Below are positions 60,349 through 64,000 of a stretch of DNA of 64,000 nucleotides, in pieces; the stretch's first letter is position 1; every line of letters begins with the position of its first letter. The notes beneath the pieces are model-generated. The model was not told the DNA's origin. It was given only the letters and a program-made list of their open reading frames with translations, and ran no database searches. Both the position numbers and the translations under genes were made by a program. The stretch comes from Donghicola mangrovi (GTDB lineage: Bacteria > Pseudomonadota > Alphaproteobacteria > Rhodobacterales > Rhodobacteraceae), in assembly GCF_013377535.1 (NCBI RefSeq), contig NZ_JABCJE010000004.1, positions 124,001 through 188,000 of the forward strand, read 5' to 3'.

Positions 60349-62064
60349 ATGCTTTTCACCCCACGGGCGCTGCCCGCTTTGCATGTCCCGATCATTCTGG
60401 CGCTAGGCCTGCCGATGCACACCGTGACCGCCAGCGCCGCGCCCGCGGACCTGCCCGCCGTGGCCCCCAGCGGCACATGCGGCCAGATGCTGGACGTTGA
60501 TCTGACCGATATCGGCGGCACTGGCAGCACCGTGAAAACGGCTCAGGAAACCACCAGCGACGGCATTCCTGTCTGCTCGGTCACTGGCACTCTGGCACCC
60601 GAGGTGAACTTCCAAGTGCTGCTTCCCATGACCAGCTGGACCCAACGCTATCTGCAACTGGGCTGCGGAGGGCTCTGCGGCAACATCACCCTGCGCTCGG
60701 GCGCGTCTTCGGGCTGCCAGACCTATTCGGACGGTGGTTTCGTCGTGGCAGCAACCGACATGGGCCACACCGGAAATTCCGGCGAATGGGGGCTGAACGA
60801 CACCCAGCGCGCCGATTTCGCCTATCGCTCGCAGCACCTGACTGCCGAAACCGCCAAGCGCCTGATCGGCCAGTTCTATGGTCAGGACGCCGCCTATAGC
60901 TACTTTAACGGGTGCTCGGACGGCGGGCGCGAGGCGCTGATGGAGGCGATGCGCTTTCCCCATGATTTCGACGGCGTGGTCGCCGGTGCCCCCGCGATGC
61001 TGTTTCAGGTGCAGAACACCCTTTATCACGGGTGGATGGCGGCCTCGAACTATGACGCGGAGGGCGAGGTGATCGTGACCTCGGACAAGCTGCCCCTGAT
61101 CGCGGCGGCCGTTACGCAGGCCTGTGATGCACTGGACGGTGTGGCGGATGGCCTGGTGTCCCAGCCTGCGCTCTGTGATTTCGACCCCAAGACCCTGATC
61201 TGTGCCGAAGGCGCCGACCCCGCCACCTGCCTTACCGCGCAGCAGGCGGACACTGTGGCCAAGTTCTATGCCGGTCCCCAAGACCTAGGCACCGGCGACT
61301 ATCTGACCGCTGGCCAAGTGCAATACGGCTCGGAACTGGAATGGCAGGGTGTCTTCGTCGCCGACCACAAGGATGACGAGATTTTTAGCGCCAAGATCGT
61401 GGACCCCGTCCTGAAATATCTGGCGTTTGAGACCCCGAACCCCGACTTTGCCCTGTCCGATCTGGCCTTCACCACCGAAACACTGGACGCCCTGCGCCCC
61501 CGCCATCCATTCTTTGACGCCACCAACGCCGACCTTAGCGATTTCCAAACCGCTGGCGGCAAGCTGATCCTGTGGCACGGCCTGGCGGATCCGCATATCT
61601 CTCCGGCGAACACCTTGTCCCTGCACAACGCGATGATCGGGTTTATGGGCGAAGAGGCTGTGAACAGCTTCGAGCGACTGTATTTCCTGCCCGGTGTTGG
61701 CCATTGCGGCGGCGGTCAGGGACCCAGCAATCTGGACCTGCTGACTCCGATGATGGACTGGGTCGAGGGCGGCGTTGCGCCGGACGCGGTGATGACCTCC
61801 AGCACCTCTGTGGTGTCGAACTTCGGGATGCCCGATCTGGGGGATGGCGCGCCCCAAGGCCGCCCCGAACCCGCCATTTTGGGGGTCGCGCCTCTGCCCG
61901 ACATGACCCGCCCGATCTATCCCTACCCCTATACCGCGGCCTATAGTGGCGCGGGCAATGTGACCGACGGCGCCAACTGGAGCCGCGGGGAACCGGCGCA
62001 GATCGTGAACACCCGCGCTTGGCCGGGGGCGGATCTGTTCGGGGCCTTCTCATTCAGCGAATAA
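60349..62064 (+). CDS. Tannase / feruloyl esterase family hydrolase
   Basis: 571 residues from ATG 60349 (AAGGAT 9 bases upstream). Signal peptide ending near TASAAP. Catalytic set: Ser in FNGCSDGGREAL, Asp in GLADPHISP, His in LPGVGHCGGG. The cysteines next to the Ser and His give the CS-D-HC arrangement of tannases and feruloyl esterases. It would release phenolic acids such as gallate or ferulate from esters outside the cytoplasm. This connects with the galBCD operon about 18 kb upstream. Monocistronic. Confidence 0.92.
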   Translation: MLFTPRALPALHVPIILALGLPMHTVTASAAPADLPAVAPSGTCGQMLDVDLTDIGGTGSTVKTAQETTSDGIPVCSVTGTLAPEVNFQVLLPMTSWTQRYLQLGCGGLCGNITLRSGASSGCQTYSDGGFVVAATDMGHTGNSGEWGLNDTQRADFAYRSQHLTAETAKRLIGQFYGQDAAYSYFNGCSDGGREALMEAMRFPHDFDGVVAGAPAMLFQVQNTLYHGWMAASNYDAEGEVIVTSDKLPLIAAAVTQACDALDGVADGLVSQPALCDFDPKTLICAEGADPATCLTAQQADTVAKFYAGPQDLGTGDYLTAGQVQYGSELEWQGVFVADHKDDEIFSAKIVDPVLKYLAFETPNPDFALSDLAFTTETLDALRPRHPFFDATNADLSDFQTAGGKLILWHGLADPHISPANTLSLHNAMIGFMGEEAVNSFERLYFLPGVGHCGGGQGPSNLDLLTPMMDWVEGGVAPDAVMTSSTSVVSNFGMPDLGDGAPQGRPEPAILGVAPLPDMTRPIYPYPYTAAYSGAGNVTDGANWSRGEPAQIVNTRAWPGADLFGAFSFSE

Positions 62065-62070
62065 ACGATC

Positions 62071-62096
62071 AGGGCGCCCCGGTTGGCGCCCTTTTC
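62071..62096 (+). terminator. Terminator after the tannase gene
   Basis: Arms AGGGCGCC and GGCGCCCT form a perfect 8-bp stem with a 6-base loop, followed by TTTT, 7 bp after the stop. Confidence 0.85.
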
Positions 62097-62100
62097 CATT

Positions 62101-63222
62101 TCAGTCCAGTGTCTTGCGGAACCGTCTTAAGGCCAGCAGCGCCAGCGCCAGGGCAAACACAATCAGCGCCAAGAATGATCCCGACACGGTGGAAAACCCC
62201 GCGCCCTTTAGCATCACGGATCGGCTGAGCCGCAGGAAATGGGTCAAAGGGAAGATTTCCCCCAGCACCTGCGCCCACGCGGGCATTCCGCGATAGGGGA
62301 ACATGAAGCCCGACAGCAGCATCGACGGCAGAAAGAAGAAAAACGTCAGCTGCATCGCCTGCATCTGCGTCCGCGCCACCGTGGAAATCAGATACCCAAG
62401 GATTACCAGCGCCAGCACGAACACAAAGACCCCCGCCAGCACCACCACCAGCGGGCCGACAAACGGGACGTTGAAAATCACCTTGGCCGAGGCTAAAACG
62501 ACCGCCACCTGCACGCCGCCCACCCCCAGATAGGGCAGGATTTTCCCCAGCATAATCTCTAACGGCGTGGCGGGCATGGCCAGCAGGTTCTCCATGGTGC
62601 CACGCTCGTTTTCCCGCGTCAGCGCCATCGAGGTCATCATCACCATGGTCATCTGCAGGATCACCCCCAGCAGCCCCGGCACGATGTTGTATTGGGTGAT
62701 CCCCTCGGGGTTATAGCGGCGGTGAACCACGATCTCGACCGGCAGGCTGCTACCCGTGGCCCCCGTCTCTCGGGTCAGGGCCGAAGAGGCCACCGTTTGC
62801 AGCGTCGAGATCGCGCCAGAGGCGACCGAGGGGTCGGTGGCGTCGGCCTCGATCAGGATTTGCGCGTTGTCGCCCCGCTCGATCCGCCGCCCGAAATCCG
62901 AAGGCACGGTGACCACGAACGCCACATCCCCGCGGGCGATCAGCTCTTCGGCGCCTTCGGCAGTGGCGTCGGGCAGGATGAAGCGGTAGTACCCGGTCAT
63001 CTCGAGCGCGCTGACCATGGCACGGGTAAAGCGGTCTTGCGTGGGGGCGACCAGCGCGGCGGGCAAGGCCTTTGGGTCCGTGTTGATTGCAAACCCGAAA
63101 AGGATGAGCTGGAGCAGCGGCATCCCCAGCATCATCGCAAAAGTAATGCGGTCGCGCCGCATCTGGATCACCTCTTTGACCAGCAGCACCCAGAGCCGCC
63201 CAAACGAGAAATAGCGGCTCAT
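62101..63222 (-). CDS. ABC-2 type exporter permease (YhhJ/YbhR-like)
   Basis: 373 residues. N-terminal membrane helix (ITFAMMLGMPLLQLILFGFAI), a large periplasmic domain (~150 residues) then five C-terminal helices, including the ABC-2 signature region (RENERGTMENLLAMPATPLEIMLGKI). This family exports drugs or hydrophobic compounds with an outer-membrane partner. It overlaps the ATPase gene by 4 bp. Confidence 0.92.
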   Translation of the reverse strand: MSRYFSFGRLWVLLVKEVIQMRRDRITFAMMLGMPLLQLILFGFAINTDPKALPAALVAPTQDRFTRAMVSALEMTGYYRFILPDATAEGAEELIARGDVAFVVTVPSDFGRRIERGDNAQILIEADATDPSVASGAISTLQTVASSALTRETGATGSSLPVEIVVHRRYNPEGITQYNIVPGLLGVILQMTMVMMTSMALTRENERGTMENLLAMPATPLEIMLGKILPYLGVGGVQVAVVLASAKVIFNVPFVGPLVVVLAGVFVFVLALVILGYLISTVARTQMQAMQLTFFFFLPSMLLSGFMFPYRGMPAWAQVLGEIFPLTHFLRLSRSVMLKGAGFSTVSGSFLALIVFALALALLALRRFRKTLD

Positions 63223-64000
63223 TGCATGTTATCCGTTGCGGCTGACATGAGTTGGATGAACACGTCTTCGAGGCTGGTTTCGGCGGGATTAACCACGTTT
63301 CCGGTCTCTCCAGCGACGCGCGTGGCCGCGGCACGCAGCCGATCCCCATCCCGTCCCACCACATGAAGCGTCGCCCCGAACGGCGCGATCTGGTCCACGC
63401 CATCGGCCCCGCGCAGGCGCTTTTCAGCCTCGCCCGTGTTGGGGCCGGTGATGATCATGGTGGTCAGGCCCGCGTTGTGCACGACCTCGGCCACGGTGCC
63501 GGTCGCAATCAAGTGCCCGTAGGAAATATAGGAAATCCGGTGACAGCGCTCGGCCTCGTCCATGTAGTGGGTCGAGACCAGCACCGTCAGCCCCCCATGG
63601 GCCAGTGCATGGATTTCGTCCCAGAACTCGCGCCGCGCCTTTGGGTCCACGCCCGCAGTGGGTTCGTCCAGCATCAAGAGGTCGGGCTTGTGCATCACGC
63701 AGGCCGCCAGCGCCAAGCGTTGCTTCCACCCGCCCGAGAGGGATCCCGCAAGTTGGTCTTTGCGGCTGGTCAGCCCCAAGTCCTCTAGCGTCTCGCGCAC
63801 CGCCTCGCGGCGTTTGGGCAGCCCATAAAGGCCCGCCACGAAATCGAGGTTCTCTTTGATCGTCAGGTCCTCGTAGAACGAGAATTTCTGGGTCATGTAC
63901 CCAACCTTGCGCTTGATCGCGCCGCGTTCGGTGCGGATGTCGTGGCCCAAAACGCGCCCTTCGCCGCTGTCAGGCTCCAAGAGCCCGCACATCAGCCGGA
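63219..64000 (-). CDS. ABC-type multidrug exporter ATPase (5' end outside window)
   Basis: The frame runs off the right edge. The visible 257+ residues lack the Walker A but begin just after it (MCGLLEPDSGEGRVLG, normally ~20 residues beyond). Signature LSGGWKQRLALAACV, Walker B LLMLDEPTAGVDP and STHYMDEAERC are present. C-terminal DrrA/CcmA-like extension. Pairs with the ABC-2 permease. A second ABC domain or HlyD-type adaptor upstream would be expected but cannot be seen. Confidence 0.9.
   Translation of the reverse strand, partial: RLMCGLLEPDSGEGRVLGHDIRTERGAIKRKVGYMTQKFSFYEDLTIKENLDFVAGLYGLPKRREAVRETLEDLGLTSRKDQLAGSLSGGWKQRLALAACVMHKPDLLMLDEPTAGVDPKARREFWDEIHALAHGGLTVLVSTHYMDEAERCHRISYISYGHLIATGTVAEVVHNAGLTTMIITGPNTGEAEKRLRGADGVDQIAPFGATLHVVGRDGDRLRAAATRVAGETGNVVNPAETSLEDVFIQLMSAATDNMQ

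Overview
The window is a gene-dense, GC-rich stretch of alphaproteobacterial chromosome. Gene content and protein style fit a marine Rhodobacterales (Roseobacter-group) bacterium: a TupBCA-linked formate dehydrogenase cluster with DUF3305/DUF3306 partners, TRAP transport, GbcAB, PreTA and an Mrp-DUF6494-DUF6505 operon. No rRNA, tRNA, insertion sequence, phage gene or CRISPR array was seen. Both edges cut genes: a hybrid histidine kinase on the left and an ABC-transporter ATPase on the right.

Bases 1-28,500 form a formate / tungsten / molybdopterin island. A minus-strand operon starting near 11,043 encodes DUF3305, DUF3306, a TorD-type chaperone, a tiny Tat-signal protein, the three-subunit membrane formate dehydrogenase (catalytic, Fe-S and cytochrome b subunits), a 41-residue membrane peptide, and a two-component system whose NtrC-like regulator lacks the GAFTGA loop. 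Divergent from it is a multi-[4Fe-4S] protein, which converges on an odd cytochrome c. After an Mrp/ApbC operon come tupBCA (tungstate uptake), a DUF2478 protein, fdhD, mobA, mobB and a double-domain moeA. They are followed by a soluble NAD-dependent formate dehydrogenase with a fused NuoE-NuoF beta subunit, the arrangement of the tungsten enzyme FDH1 of Methylorubrum extorquens. A 16-bp palindromic sequence is shared between the divergent fdh promoter and the tupBCA promoter.

Bases 28,500-42,500 hold a chemoreceptor, a LysR-regulated glycine-betaine-type Rieske monooxygenase (gbcAB), a TRAP transporter, a LysR-type regulator with two DNA-binding domains, and a catabolic operon containing GalB, GalC and GalD of the gallate / 4-oxalomesaconate route. 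This operon carries a VOC-type extradiol dioxygenase instead of a LigAB-type gallate dioxygenase.

Bases 42,500-52,500 encode reductive pyrimidine breakdown: PreT, PreA, an M20-family amidohydrolase (beta-ureidopropionase candidate), a tautomerase, dihydropyrimidinase and a four-gene ABC importer. Two near-consensus RutR-type operators (TTGACC-N4-GGTCA) precede preT and the amidohydrolase gene.

Bases 52,500-64,000 hold a zinc metallopeptidase, a DUF808 membrane protein and a QseBC-like two-component system. Divergent from the latter is a DUF2271 / PepSY-flavoreductase / ApbE operon that looks like a periplasmic flavinylation system, with paired 11-bp-phased direct repeats between the two. A tannase/feruloyl esterase (a possible source of gallate) and an ABC-2 exporter follow. 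All functions are read from sequence motifs and gene order; no database search was possible.
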